The translations under genes and the position numbers were made by a program. The notes beneath the pieces were generated by a model. The model was not told the DNA's origin, searched no databases, and worked only from the letters and a program-made list of their open reading frames with translations. From Ruminococcus sp. YRD2003 (GTDB lineage: Bacteria; Bacillota; Clostridia; Oscillospirales; Ruminococcaceae): 64,000 nucleotides of DNA. Position 1 is the first letter of the stretch. Each line of letters opens with the position of its first letter. The stretch covers positions 310,001 through 374,000 of the forward strand of contig FNZT01000003.1 in NCBI GenBank assembly GCA_900109435.1, read 5' to 3'. Positions 43,502 to 52,249 of the stretch are shown piece by piece.

Positions 43502-44945
43502 AAAGATCCGCAGCGTATTCGGCAGCATACCGCTGAAATTCAGCATATGGCTGTATTTCCTCGGTTTCACGATACTCGTTTTCCTCCTGCTCTGGCTGTT
43601 TCAGATCTTCTTCCTCGAGAAGTTTTACTCGCAGTCTAAGCTGAAGGACGTCGAGATCGCATCAAATGCTATCATCGCTTCGTACAATAACGACACATCG
43701 ACCGAATTCAGCGAAAAGCTCTCAAAAATCGCCTCCGCGAACGACCTCTGCATAGAGGTCACTGACAGGTTCGGTCGCTCGATCTACACCAAGGAGTATT
43801 CGGTGTGCTGTATCATCCACGGCCGCGAAAACAGCACTTACTACTACCAGAAACGTATAACCGACAACGGTAACAAGCCTATCTGGCTCAAGGTCAACAA
43901 TCCGCGAAACAACTGCTCGACTGTTCTGTATGGCTGCGTCCTCGGTTCTTCCGATAACCCCGACGGCTACCTGCTGATCAATACAACGCTCGTACCAGTC
44001 GGCTCGACTGTTACCATCATCAAGCGGCAGCTGATGATAATTACTGTTATCCTGCTAATTTTCGCTTTCTTCATCTCGCTGTATATGTCAAACAGGATAG
44101 CTAAGCCTATCGACAGTATCACCGAAGCTGCGGAAAGCCTTGCAAAAGGTAACTTCAATACCGAATTCGACGGAAGAGGCTATCTCGAAGTCAAAAAGCT
44201 CGCGGAGACCCTGACATATGCCGAAGAAGAGCTCTCGCGCGTCGATACTATGCAGCGCGACCTTGTCGCCAATGTCTCGCACGACCTGCGTACCCCTCTG
44301 ACTATGCTTAAAGCTTATGCAGAGATGATCCGCGACCTCTCGGGCGACAACCCCGTCAAGCGAAACGAACACCTCGAAATAATCATCAACGAGACGGACA
44401 GGCTCTCCCTTATGGTCAATGATATCCTCGACCTCTCCAAGCTCGAGAGCGGCAGACAAAAGCTTACTCCGTCAGAGTTCCGCATTCGTGAGAAACTCGG
44501 CGAGATAATAGGCAGGTTTAAAGGTATTTCCGAGAAAATGGGCTATAGTATCCACTTTGAGCCCGACGAGGAAATGCTCGTACGCTGCGATGTCGTTAAG
44601 ATCGAACAGGTCATCTATAACCTTATCAATAATGCTATAAATTATACAGGTGAGGACAAGCAGGTCTTTGTTCGTCAGAAAAACGAACCGAACGGCGTCC
44701 TTATCGAAGTCCGCGATACGGGTGACGGGATCGAGGAAGAGAAGATAAAGCTCATTTTCGATAAGTATTACCGCTCGGAGAACCACAAGCGCGAAGTTGT
44801 CGGTACAGGGCTCGGGCTCTCGATAGTGAAGGCTGTGCTCAAGCTCCACAATTATGACTACGGTGTACGCAGCAAGCTCGGTGAAGGTTCGGTATTCTGG
44901 TTCAGGATAAGCGCCAAAGACGTCAGAAGTGTTGAAGATGAATAA
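43488..44945 (+). CDS. HAMP-containing sensor histidine kinase
   Basis: 485-residue kinase: TM1 (~17-40), extracellular sensor (~41-180), TM2 (~183-205), HAMP (~206-258), HisKA with His in VSHDLRTPLTML, and HATPase_c with NNAINYTGED, DTGDGIEEE and GTGLGLSIVKAVL. Start is TTG at 43488 inside the end of the regulator gene, preceded by an aggaatgggg RBS region. Cognate partner of the upstream regulator. A weak hairpin (ctccgaa/ttcggag, 44950-44977) follows. Confidence 0.94.
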   Translation: MKLIKKIRSVFGSIPLKFSIWLYFLGFTILVFLLLWLFQIFFLEKFYSQSKLKDVEIASNAIIASYNNDTSTEFSEKLSKIASANDLCIEVTDRFGRSIYTKEYSVCCIIHGRENSTYYYQKRITDNGNKPIWLKVNNPRNNCSTVLYGCVLGSSDNPDGYLLINTTLVPVGSTVTIIKRQLMIITVILLIFAFFISLYMSNRIAKPIDSITEAAESLAKGNFNTEFDGRGYLEVKKLAETLTYAEEELSRVDTMQRDLVANVSHDLRTPLTMLKAYAEMIRDLSGDNPVKRNEHLEIIINETDRLSLMVNDILDLSKLESGRQKLTPSEFRIREKLGEIIGRFKGISEKMGYSIHFEPDEEMLVRCDVVKIEQVIYNLINNAINYTGEDKQVFVRQKNEPNGVLIEVRDTGDGIEEEKIKLIFDKYYRSENHKREVVGTGLGLSIVKAVLKLHNYDYGVRSKLGEGSVFWFRISAKDVRSVEDE

Positions 44946-45017
44946 ATTTCTCCGAATTTTGTTTGGCTTTTTCGGAGTTCAAACGAACCTTTTCTTAATA
45001 ATATATTCATATTTATC

Positions 45018-45150
45018 TGATATAATAATGTCAATGTCGGAAACGACTTTATCAGACATCTATAAAGTGACATTATTCTTATTGACATCCCCAATAATCC
45101 CTATATCATGGCAGATGAGCTTCCATTTTCGGAGGCTCATTTGTTTTTTT
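45018..45150 (+). ncRNA. candidate small RNA between the kinase gene and the GH5 gene
   Basis: Extended -10 TGATATAAT (45018-45026) but no good -35. Downstream: hairpin gtcg-gaaa-cgac with a GNRA tetraloop (45036-45047), stem ctttat/ataaag (45047-45052 with 45062-45067), long-range pairing atgtcaat with attgacat (45028-45035 with 45081-45088), then a strong terminator. The outer pairing begins slightly before the expected start site, which weakens the model. No frame or known RNA family. The rest of the 44946-45296 gap holds only the GH5 promoter. Confidence 0.35.
45115..45150 (+). terminator. strong intrinsic terminator in the kinase/GH5 gap
   Basis: 10-bp stem atgagcttcc / ggaggctcat (one G-U pair) and then ttgttttttt. 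Could end the two-component operon or the candidate small RNA. Confidence 0.85.
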
Positions 45151-45210
45151 CCGAATTCAGCATTATATGTTGTTAATCTGCCGTATATTGAGAATTTATG
45201 CTTGAAATCG

Positions 45211-45239
45211 TTGACATCTATTTTTTTATAGTGTATAAT
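45211..45239 (+). promoter_or_regulatory. promoter of the dockerin-bearing GH5 gene
   Basis: Full consensus: TTGACA (45211-45216), 17-bp spacer, TATAAT (45234-45239). Confidence 0.88.
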
Positions 45240-45296
45240 GAAGTAAATTATTGTGAACAAATCTTGTACGGTTTGTTCTGCGAGAGAGGGAATAAA

Positions 45297-47114
45297 ATGA
45301 TAAACAAATTCTTCAGAAGAGCTGCGGCAGTCGTTCTTTCTGCCGTAACGCTGGGAGTTTCAGCCGCTTCAAATGTCCCTGCGGGCATTACCACGCAGGC
45401 TGCTCCCGATGAGTTCCACGATGACTGGCTCCATGTAAACGAGAATGCCGAGGTCGTCGATATGGACGGCAACCCCGTCTGGATGACAGGCTGTAACTGG
45501 TTCGGCTACAATGCAGGCAGACAGGTATTTGACGGCGTATGGTCGAAGAATATGCACAGTATGCTCAACCAGATAGCCGACCACGGCTTCAACCTGCTCC
45601 GTGTACCGATGTCCACACAGATAATCCTCCAGTGGAAGAACCACGGTCCTGACACAGGCGGAGGCGTAGGCGAGGTCACAATGATGGTCAATCCCTATGA
45701 GAACCCCGAGCTCACTGTAGGCGGCGGAGTTGACGCCGCGGGACAGTACGAGCTCATGTACAGCTTCGATATATGGAACAAGGCTGTTGAGTGGTGCCGC
45801 GAGAACGGCATGAAGATAATGATAGATATCCACAGTGCGACGACTGCCGCTATGGGTCATCAGAAGCCCCTCTGGTACGACGACAACTTTTCCGAGGACG
45901 ACTGGCTCGAGGCACTTTCATGGTTCTGCGAGTACTACAAGGACGACGATACCATTATCGCTATCGACCTCAAAAACGAGCCCCACGGCAAGCCCGAGGA
46001 GGGTTCATTCGCGAAGTGGGACAATTCCAAGGACGCCAATAACTGGAAATATGCGGCAGAAAAAGGCGCTATGGCTTGCCTCGAGCAGAACCCGAATCTG
46101 CTCATCATGATAGAGGGCATAGAGTGCTACCCCGACTTTGAGAAGGGCGCAGACTGGACAACTCCCTGCGTCGACTACGCTCACTACGACGAGCCCTCGC
46201 TGGTATTCGGCGCATGGTGGGGCGGAAACCTCCGCGGCGTAAAGAATGACCCCGTTGATATCGGCGAATACAAGAAGCAGATAGTTTACTCTCCTCATGA
46301 CTACGGTCCGCTCGTATGGAAGCAGAAGTGGTTCTACATGGACGACCCATCAAAGACATTTGACCGCCAGTCACTGCTCGACGACTACTGGTACGATACA
46401 TGGGCATACCTCGTTGAAGAAAAGAAGTATCCGCTCCTTATGGGCGAGTGGGGAGGCTTCATCGACAAGGAGCACGACCCGACAGGCGAGAACAAGCACT
46501 GGATGCAGGAGCTCCGTGACTATATGATAGACAAGCGTATCCACCACACATTCTGGTGCTTCAACGAGAATTCGGGCGATACAGGCGGACTTGTTTACGA
46601 CGACTTCGGCAAATGGGACGAGGAGAAGTACGCGTTCGTCAAGGAGGCTCTCTGGCAGACCGACAGCGGTATGTTCATCAGCCTCGACCACAAGATTCCG
46701 CTCGGTACAGCCGGCAACGGCATTTCGCTCAGCGACTACTACAACGGTACGGTAACTCCTCCTGTTTCACGCGAGACTTCAACTACTACTTCCACAGCAA
46801 CTACAACGACGACAACTGATACGGGTTCGACATCTTCTGCAACTACAGTTACCGCTTCCGAAACCGTTACTACGAGCAGCCGAGCTTCGGGAGCTGAGCT
46901 CCTCGGCGACGCTAACCTCGACAATAGGGTCTCTGTTGCCGACGCTGTCGCTATTTTACAGTTCCTTGCCAATAAGGATAAGTTCGACCTGAACGATACC
47001 GCCCGTGCAAACGCCGACGTCTTCAATATGGGTGACGGCGTTACCGCTAAGGACGCATATGCAATCCAGCTTCTGGATGCAGGTCAGATCTCCGAACTGC
47101 CTTATAACGAATAA
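45297..47114 (+). CDS. GH5 endoglucanase-like enzyme with type I dockerin
   Basis: 605-residue secreted enzyme for beta-glucan (probably cellulose) breakdown. Signal peptide ~1-35; GH5 domain ~45-470 with the acid/base Glu in IDLKNEPHG and the nucleophile Glu in LMGEWGGF; Ser/Thr linker ~485-530; dockerin ~533-605. Dockerin repeat 1 is GDANLDNRVSVADAVAI, a canonical 12-residue calcium loop; repeat 2 is ADVFNMGDGVTAKDAYAI, with a loop one residue longer, a style familiar from ruminococcal dockerins. The dockerin implies attachment to a cohesin scaffold. Start at 45297; the upstream open frame has no signal sequence and contains the promoter. Confidence 0.92.
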   Translation: MINKFFRRAAAVVLSAVTLGVSAASNVPAGITTQAAPDEFHDDWLHVNENAEVVDMDGNPVWMTGCNWFGYNAGRQVFDGVWSKNMHSMLNQIADHGFNLLRVPMSTQIILQWKNHGPDTGGGVGEVTMMVNPYENPELTVGGGVDAAGQYELMYSFDIWNKAVEWCRENGMKIMIDIHSATTAAMGHQKPLWYDDNFSEDDWLEALSWFCEYYKDDDTIIAIDLKNEPHGKPEEGSFAKWDNSKDANNWKYAAEKGAMACLEQNPNLLIMIEGIECYPDFEKGADWTTPCVDYAHYDEPSLVFGAWWGGNLRGVKNDPVDIGEYKKQIVYSPHDYGPLVWKQKWFYMDDPSKTFDRQSLLDDYWYDTWAYLVEEKKYPLLMGEWGGFIDKEHDPTGENKHWMQELRDYMIDKRIHHTFWCFNENSGDTGGLVYDDFGKWDEEKYAFVKEALWQTDSGMFISLDHKIPLGTAGNGISLSDYYNGTVTPPVSRETSTTTSTATTTTTTDTGSTSSATTVTASETVTTSSRASGAELLGDANLDNRVSVADAVAILQFLANKDKFDLNDTARANADVFNMGDGVTAKDAYAIQLLDAGQISELPYNE

Positions 47115-47119
47115 GCTTT

Positions 47120-47147
47120 AAGCCCGACTGTAATGGTCGGGCTTTTT
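47120..47147 (+). terminator. terminator of the GH5 gene
   Basis: Stem aagcccgac / gtcgggctt followed by T residues. Confidence 0.88.
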
Positions 47148-47179
47148 GCTTCAATGCGAGAAAAAACTTCGGTAACCTA

Positions 47180-47208
47180 TTGCATTTTCTGCATAAATAT
47201 GGTATAAT
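47180..47208 (+). promoter_or_regulatory. promoter of the isomerase/CoA-ligase fusion gene
   Basis: -35 TTGCAT (47180-47185), 17-bp spacer, -10 TATAAT (47203-47208), with TG upstream of the -10. Confidence 0.8.
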
Positions 47209-47245
47209 AGTTCTGTTAATTTTTTATTAAAAGGAATGATGTAAA

Positions 47246-49774
47246 GTGAAAATCAGCTTTTCGACACTTGCTTGTCCCGACTTCTCATGGACTGACATCT
47301 ACTCTATGGCAAAGGATTTCGGATTTGACGGAATCGAGATCCGCGGACTCGGCAACGAGATATTCTCCGTGAACGCTCAGCCATTCAAGGAAGAAAATCT
47401 ACCCAAGACTATCGAAAAACTATCCTCACTCGGACTTGAAATTCCTTGTCTCACCTCGGGCGCCTGCCTTAAATTCAAGGACAAATTCGACGCGGTCAAG
47501 GATGAGATTACCGCTTATGCCGAGCTCGCTAACAAGCTCGGAGCTTCTTATATCAGGATCCTCGGCGACCTCGAACCCGCTCCCGGCGGCGAGGTGGACG
47601 ACGAATATGTTGCGGAATGTCTCCGCAAACTCGTTCCCGTTGCCGAACAGTTCAATGTGACTCTCCTCGTCGAGACAAACGGCGTCTACAGCGACTCCGC
47701 ACGTCTCGCTGACCTCCTCAGAGCTGTTGGAAGCCGCAAGGTCGCTGCTCTCTGGGATATGCACCACCCCTACCGCTACAATAACGAGTCCCCTGAGACT
47801 ACTGTCGCTAATCTCGGCGAGTTTATCAAGTATATCCAGGTCAAGGACTCCGTAATGGGCGCTGACGGCAAGGTACAGTACCGTATCATGGGAACAGGAG
47901 ATATCCCCGTTAAGGAGATGATCGCCGCTCTCGATACTATCAACTACACGGGTTATATCTCGCTCGAATGGGTCAAGCGCTGGGCTCCCGACCTCAGCGA
48001 CGCAGGTATCGTTATACCGCAGTTTGCCGAGTATATGGCTCCCTACAAAAGAAAGCACAAGCACCCGCTCCAGACCAATATGCGCGGCGACGGTCAGTAC
48101 CCGTGGCCGAAGGAGCGCATCCTCAACTACACCTTCCCCGATATCCTCGACCGTATCTGCGATCAGTTCCCGAATCAGTACGCTTTCCGCTATACCGAGC
48201 TCGACTATACCCGCACTTATCCCGAGTTCCGCGACGACGTTGACAACTTCGCCCGCGCTCTTCTCGCTATGGGTGTTAAGAAGGGTGACCACGTTGCTAT
48301 CTGGTCTACGAACGTTCCCCAGTGGTATATCACATTCTGGGCTACTACAAAGATCGGCGCCGTTCTCGTGACCATGAACACCGAATACCGCGTTCATGAG
48401 GCTGAGTATCTCCTCCGCCAGTCTGATACTATGACTCTCGTTATGATCGACGGTATCAAGGATATCAAGTACGTTGACATAATCAAAGAGCTCTGCCCCG
48501 AGCTCGATCACTGCGAGCCAGGTCAGCTCCACTCAGCCAAACTCCCATTCCTCAGAAACGTTATCACTATCGACTCCGAGAACAAGGGCTGCTTTACATG
48601 GGAGACAGCTCTTGCTCAGGGCAGAAAGGTCGCATACAGCGAGGTAGAGGCTGTCCGCAAGACCATCGATATACACGATGTATGCAATATGCAGTATACC
48701 TCGGGTACTACAGGCTTCCCCAAGGGTGTTATGCTCACACATTACAACGTCGTGAACAACGGAAAGGCTATCGGTGACTGCATGGACCTCTCCACTGCCG
48801 ACCGCATGATGATACAGGTTCCGATGTTCCATTGCTTCGGAATGGTTCTCGCCATGACAGCTTCCGTGACTCACGGCGTCACAATGTCTCCTATCACCAG
48901 ATTCAGCCCGAGAAAAGGTCTTGACTGCATCAACCGCGAGAAGATAACCTGCTTCCACGGTGTGCCTACAATGTTCATCGCTATGCTCGGTCACGAGAAT
49001 TTCGACAAGACAGACTTCTCGTATATGCGTACGGGTATCATGGCAGGCTCGCCTTGTCCGATAAAAACTATGGAAGAGGTCGTTGAGAAGATGCATATGA
49101 GCGAGATATGCATTACCTACGGTCAGACCGAAGCTTCTCCCGCGACTACCATGAGCAAGACGACCGATACCCTTGAACAGCGCGTTAATACCGTCGGCGG
49201 TCCTATCTTCGGCGTTGAGTGCAAGATAGTTGACCCCGAGACCAATCAGGAGCTCCCCGATGATACGGACGGCGAGTTCGTTGCCCGCGGATACAACATC
49301 ATGAAGGGCTACTACAAGATGCCCGAGGCAACTGCTGCGGCTATCGACAGCGAGGGCTGGCTCCACACGGGCGACCTCGCAAGACGCCGCTCGTCTGACG
49401 GATACTTCAAGATAACAGGACGTATCAAGGATATGATAATCCGCGGCGGCGAAAATATCTACCCCAAGGAGATAGAGGATTTCCTCTACACTTATCCCAA
49501 GGTCAAGGATGTTCAGGTCATCGGCGTGCCTGATGCTGATTACGGTGAGGAGATAATGGCGTGCATCATCCTTCAGGACGGCGTTGAGGCTACCGAGCAG
49601 GAAATAAAGGACTTCTGCCTTGCCCGCATGGCAAAGCATAAATGTCCGAGATATGTCGACTTCGTTGACAGCTTCCCCATGAATGCCGCAGGAAAGATCC
49701 TCAAGTACAAGATGAGAGAGCAGGCTGTTGAAAAGCTCAAGCTCCACAACGCTGACAGTATCGTTACAGCATAA
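47246..49774 (+). CDS. fusion: xylose-isomerase-like TIM barrel + AMP-forming acyl-CoA ligase
   Basis: 842 residues. Residues ~1-275 form a sugar-phosphate isomerase/epimerase-type TIM barrel with plausible metal ligands in LLVETNG, ALWDMHHPYR, IQVKDS and ISLEWV. Residues ~290-842 form an ANL-superfamily ligase: P-loop-like YTSGTTGFPKGVM, YGQTEAS, HTGDLARR, the hinge GRIKDMIIRGGENIYP and the C-terminal Lys in AAGKILKYKM. The ligase part is closest in style to medium/long-chain acyl-CoA synthetases. No frameshift, one start (GTG at 47246 with AAAGGA 10 bases upstream) and one terminator, so the fusion is real. Joint substrate unknown. Confidence 0.88.
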   Translation: MKISFSTLACPDFSWTDIYSMAKDFGFDGIEIRGLGNEIFSVNAQPFKEENLPKTIEKLSSLGLEIPCLTSGACLKFKDKFDAVKDEITAYAELANKLGASYIRILGDLEPAPGGEVDDEYVAECLRKLVPVAEQFNVTLLVETNGVYSDSARLADLLRAVGSRKVAALWDMHHPYRYNNESPETTVANLGEFIKYIQVKDSVMGADGKVQYRIMGTGDIPVKEMIAALDTINYTGYISLEWVKRWAPDLSDAGIVIPQFAEYMAPYKRKHKHPLQTNMRGDGQYPWPKERILNYTFPDILDRICDQFPNQYAFRYTELDYTRTYPEFRDDVDNFARALLAMGVKKGDHVAIWSTNVPQWYITFWATTKIGAVLVTMNTEYRVHEAEYLLRQSDTMTLVMIDGIKDIKYVDIIKELCPELDHCEPGQLHSAKLPFLRNVITIDSENKGCFTWETALAQGRKVAYSEVEAVRKTIDIHDVCNMQYTSGTTGFPKGVMLTHYNVVNNGKAIGDCMDLSTADRMMIQVPMFHCFGMVLAMTASVTHGVTMSPITRFSPRKGLDCINREKITCFHGVPTMFIAMLGHENFDKTDFSYMRTGIMAGSPCPIKTMEEVVEKMHMSEICITYGQTEASPATTMSKTTDTLEQRVNTVGGPIFGVECKIVDPETNQELPDDTDGEFVARGYNIMKGYYKMPEATAAAIDSEGWLHTGDLARRRSSDGYFKITGRIKDMIIRGGENIYPKEIEDFLYTYPKVKDVQVIGVPDADYGEEIMACIILQDGVEATEQEIKDFCLARMAKHKCPRYVDFVDSFPMNAAGKILKYKMREQAVEKLKLHNADSIVTA

Positions 49775-49779
49775 TAATG

Positions 49780-49817
49780 AACCGCCGCAAAAATCAGATT
49801 TTTTGCGGCGGTTTTTG
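49780..49817 (+). terminator. terminator of the fusion gene
   Basis: Stem aaccgccgcaaaaa / ttttttgcggcggtt then T residues; the A-rich flank may also serve the converging gene. Confidence 0.9.
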
Positions 49818-49819
49818 AT

Positions 49820-50254
49820 TTACAGATAGGTGCGCATATCCGCTGAGAGCTTCTCCTCGGAGCTTATAAGCCGCTTGGCTATTTCCTTCGAGCGCTCGTC
49901 TGCTGCCTTGTACTGATTCATATATCGGCTCAGCGACTTTATACCCATATTGCAGCCGTCCATCATCAGCTCGGCTATCTTGCTGTCAGTGCCGTCAATG
50001 AGCATCTCCCAGTTCGTCTTGACCCACGACATCCCCTGCACCATCGGATTCGGGTCTTTGCCTTCGTCGTGATAGTCGTGCAGTACCTTTTGCAGGTCTG
50101 TCTGTAGGCGCTCGCTCTCATGCTTGCTGTCACTGAGCGCATTTTTCAGCCCCGCTCCCTTGACATGACCTATGACCTCGTCAATCGCCGTTATTCCCAT
50201 TTTTACGCCCGAGTCGCACTCGCGAAGCAGACGTATCGTGTCTCGTTCAACCAT
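49820..50254 (-). CDS. small all-helical protein (DUF2383/ferritin-like type)
   Basis: 144-residue soluble protein, predicted almost entirely helical, with regularly spaced His/Glu/Asp that recall ferritin-like four-helix bundles of the DUF2383/PA2169 group (for example SDSKHESERLQTDLQKVLHD). Assignment is tentative; no metal pattern is certain. The start at 50254 has aaaggagtt upstream, but this site is the 3' arm of a hairpin. It is separated by 76 bases from ddh and could be the last gene of the lysine operon or be expressed separately. Confidence 0.65.
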   Translation of the reverse strand: MVERDTIRLLRECDSGVKMGITAIDEVIGHVKGAGLKNALSDSKHESERLQTDLQKVLHDYHDEGKDPNPMVQGMSWVKTNWEMLIDGTDSKIAELMMDGCNMGIKSLSRYMNQYKAADERSKEIAKRLISSEEKLSADMRTYL

Positions 50255-50260
50255 AAAAAC

Positions 50261-50296
50261 AACTCCTTTCAGCGTTATTATCCGCCGAAAGGAGTT
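50261..50296 (-). promoter_or_regulatory. hairpin masking the ribosome-binding site of the helical-protein gene
   Basis: Perfect 10-bp stem aactcctttc / gaaaggagtt. On the minus strand the 3' arm is the Shine-Dalgarno site, and the T-rich stretch that follows runs into the ATG. It can act as the terminator of the ddh transcript or block translation of the next gene. Confidence 0.6.
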
Positions 50297-50330
50297 TTTT
50301 ATGCACGTTATGCTTTTTATTGTCGCGAGA

Positions 50331-51320
50331 TCAAAGCATCTTCGCTCTGAGCTCCTCGCCCGAAAGAGGAGAAAGATATGCGGGTGCAATATCAAATGCG
50401 GTCTTGCAGCCTGTAGCTCCCTCTGCCTTGAGACGAGCCATTGCTCTTGCGAAGCAGATGAGCACACTTGCTGTGAACTCGGGATTTGAACCGAGCTTGA
50501 GCGAATACTCTATCATCTGGTGAGTCTGCTCGCCGTCGCCTGTGAGTCCGCTTCTCATTACGAAGCCGCCGTGAGGCATCTTGTTGTGCTTGGCGTCGAA
50601 CTCTTCCTCTGTGATGAAGTTTACTGTTGTGTCGTACTCATCAAAGTAGTTCTTCATGGTCTTGATGTCGTTCTCTATCTTCGCGAGGTCTGCACCCTCC
50701 TCGGGTACAACCCAGCACTCACGAAGATGCTTCTGACGTGTGGTGAGTTCGGGCTGGCTTCCGCTTCTTACGGCTTCCATTGCCGACTCTATCGGTACTG
50801 TGTACTGTATGCCGCGCTTTACGCCTTCAACTCTGCGGATAGCATCGGAGTGTCCCTGCGATACGCCCTTGCCCCAGAATGTGTAGCTCTTGCCGTTGGG
50901 GAGTATCGACTCCGCATAAAGACGATTGAGCGAGAACAGACCCGGATCCCAGCCGAGTGAGATGAATGCGAGGTGTCCGCTCTCCTTTGCTGCCTTGTCT
51001 ACGTTTGCAAAGTGCTCGGGGATACGTGCGTGTGTGTCAAAGCTGTCGATCACATTGAAATACTTGGCAAGCTCAGGAGTCTGCTTGGGAAGGTCTGTTG
51101 CACTGCCTCCGCAGATTATGAGAACATCGATGTCGTCTTTTTTCGTCTGTATATCGTTGATGCTGAATACAGGAACTCCTGCTGTGAGGGGCTTGAGCGT
51201 GGAGGGATCGCGGCGTGTGAAGATGCCTGCAAGCTCCATGTCGTCATTCTGTCTGATAGCAAGCTCGACGCCTTTTCCAAGGTTGCCGTAACCTGCAATA
51301 CCGATTCTTACTTTGTTCAT
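50331..51320 (-). CDS. ddh: meso-diaminopimelate dehydrogenase
   Basis: 329-residue NADPH-dependent enzyme that makes meso-diaminopimelate directly from tetrahydrodipicolinate, for lysine and peptidoglycan synthesis. Rossmann motif GIAGYGNLGKGVE, then FTRRDP, CGGSATDLP, the substrate region SLGWDPGLFSLNRL and GKGVSQGHSDAIRR, all typical of Ddh. Start at 51320 with aaaggaga; a longer open frame upstream lacks homology. Last biosynthetic gene of the riboswitch-controlled operon, after a 140-base gap that can form small hairpins. Confidence 0.95.
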   Translation of the reverse strand: MNKVRIGIAGYGNLGKGVELAIRQNDDMELAGIFTRRDPSTLKPLTAGVPVFSINDIQTKKDDIDVLIICGGSATDLPKQTPELAKYFNVIDSFDTHARIPEHFANVDKAAKESGHLAFISLGWDPGLFSLNRLYAESILPNGKSYTFWGKGVSQGHSDAIRRVEGVKRGIQYTVPIESAMEAVRSGSQPELTTRQKHLRECWVVPEEGADLAKIENDIKTMKNYFDEYDTTVNFITEEEFDAKHNKMPHGGFVMRSGLTGDGEQTHQMIEYSLKLGSNPEFTASVLICFARAMARLKAEGATGCKTAFDIAPAYLSPLSGEELRAKML

Positions 51321-51460
51321 TGATGGATTCTCCTTTGAAATTATATTTACTTCCTGTCGCCATTGACAAAAAGCAATGAGCTTTTGAACTGTCTGCCCCA
51401 AGCGAATCTTCGGGGCTTATCGTGATATGTCTTCTTGTGGGCTTTGCTGCCCGTAAGCTA

Positions 51461-52216
51461 TCAATCCTTTAAGAGCATCTGCATATCGTACATACCTGCG
51501 GGCTGGTCCTTGAGGTATATCGCTGCCTTGACCGAGCCCTCGGCAAATACCATTTTTGAAGCGGCAGAGTGCGAAAGAGTGATGACCTCGTCGTTGCCTG
51601 CGAAGATAACGTCGTGCTCGCCGACTATCGTGCCTCCGCGTATCGAATGCATACCTATCTCGCTCTTTTCGCGCTTCTGACGGCGCGAGTGACGGTCATA
51701 GACATACTGCTTGGAGTTGTCGAATGTCTCGTTTATAGCATTCGCAAGCATTATGGCTGTTCCGCTCGGAGCGTCTATCTTCTGGTTGTGGTGCTTCTCT
51801 ACTATCTCGATGTCAAAGCGGTCGCCGAGAACTTCGGCTGCCTTCTTTGCAAGATTTACGAGCAGATTGATGCCCACCGACATATTGAATGTGAAGAATA
51901 CGGGTATCTGTTCCGCAGCGGATTTAATCTTCGCTATCTGCTCGTCACTGTAGCCTGTAGAGGCGATAACAAGCGGAGTACCCGTGGAAAGGCAGTACGT
52001 GAGAAGTCCGTCGAGCGAAGCAGGGTTGGAGAAGTCGATGATAACATCGGGCTTCACGGGGAGCTCTGCGGGAGATGCTACTATCGGGAAGTCGGCGTAC
52101 TCCTTCGTAAAGATGTCGATACCTGCAACGACTTTGCAGTCGTCACGGTCGGCGATGCAGTTGTAGACATTTTTGCCCATTTTACCGTTTGCGCCGCATA
52201 TTGCTATATTTGTCAT
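51461..52216 (-). CDS. dapB: 4-hydroxy-tetrahydrodipicolinate reductase
   Basis: 251-residue DapB. NAD(P)-binding GANGKMGKNV, the STGYSDEQ segment, the catalytic region VEKHHNQKIDAPSGTA and the C-terminal SASKMVFAEG-like stretch (HSAASKMVFAEGSVKAA). Produces tetrahydrodipicolinate, the substrate of Ddh. Start at 52216 with aaggaag. 33 bases after dapA. Confidence 0.95.
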   Translation of the reverse strand: MTNIAICGANGKMGKNVYNCIADRDDCKVVAGIDIFTKEYADFPIVASPAELPVKPDVIIDFSNPASLDGLLTYCLSTGTPLVIASTGYSDEQIAKIKSAAEQIPVFFTFNMSVGINLLVNLAKKAAEVLGDRFDIEIVEKHHNQKIDAPSGTAIMLANAINETFDNSKQYVYDRHSRRQKREKSEIGMHSIRGGTIVGEHDVIFAGNDEVITLSHSAASKMVFAEGSVKAAIYLKDQPAGMYDMQMLLKD

Positions 52217-52249
52217 AATTTCACTTCCTTGCGGTATCACCGCGTATTT

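Noticed and set aside
47426..49747. Two long reverse-strand open frames opposite the isomerase/CoA-ligase fusion
   Set aside because: Their protein sequences show no recognisable motif, and the forward frame carries all the conserved motifs.
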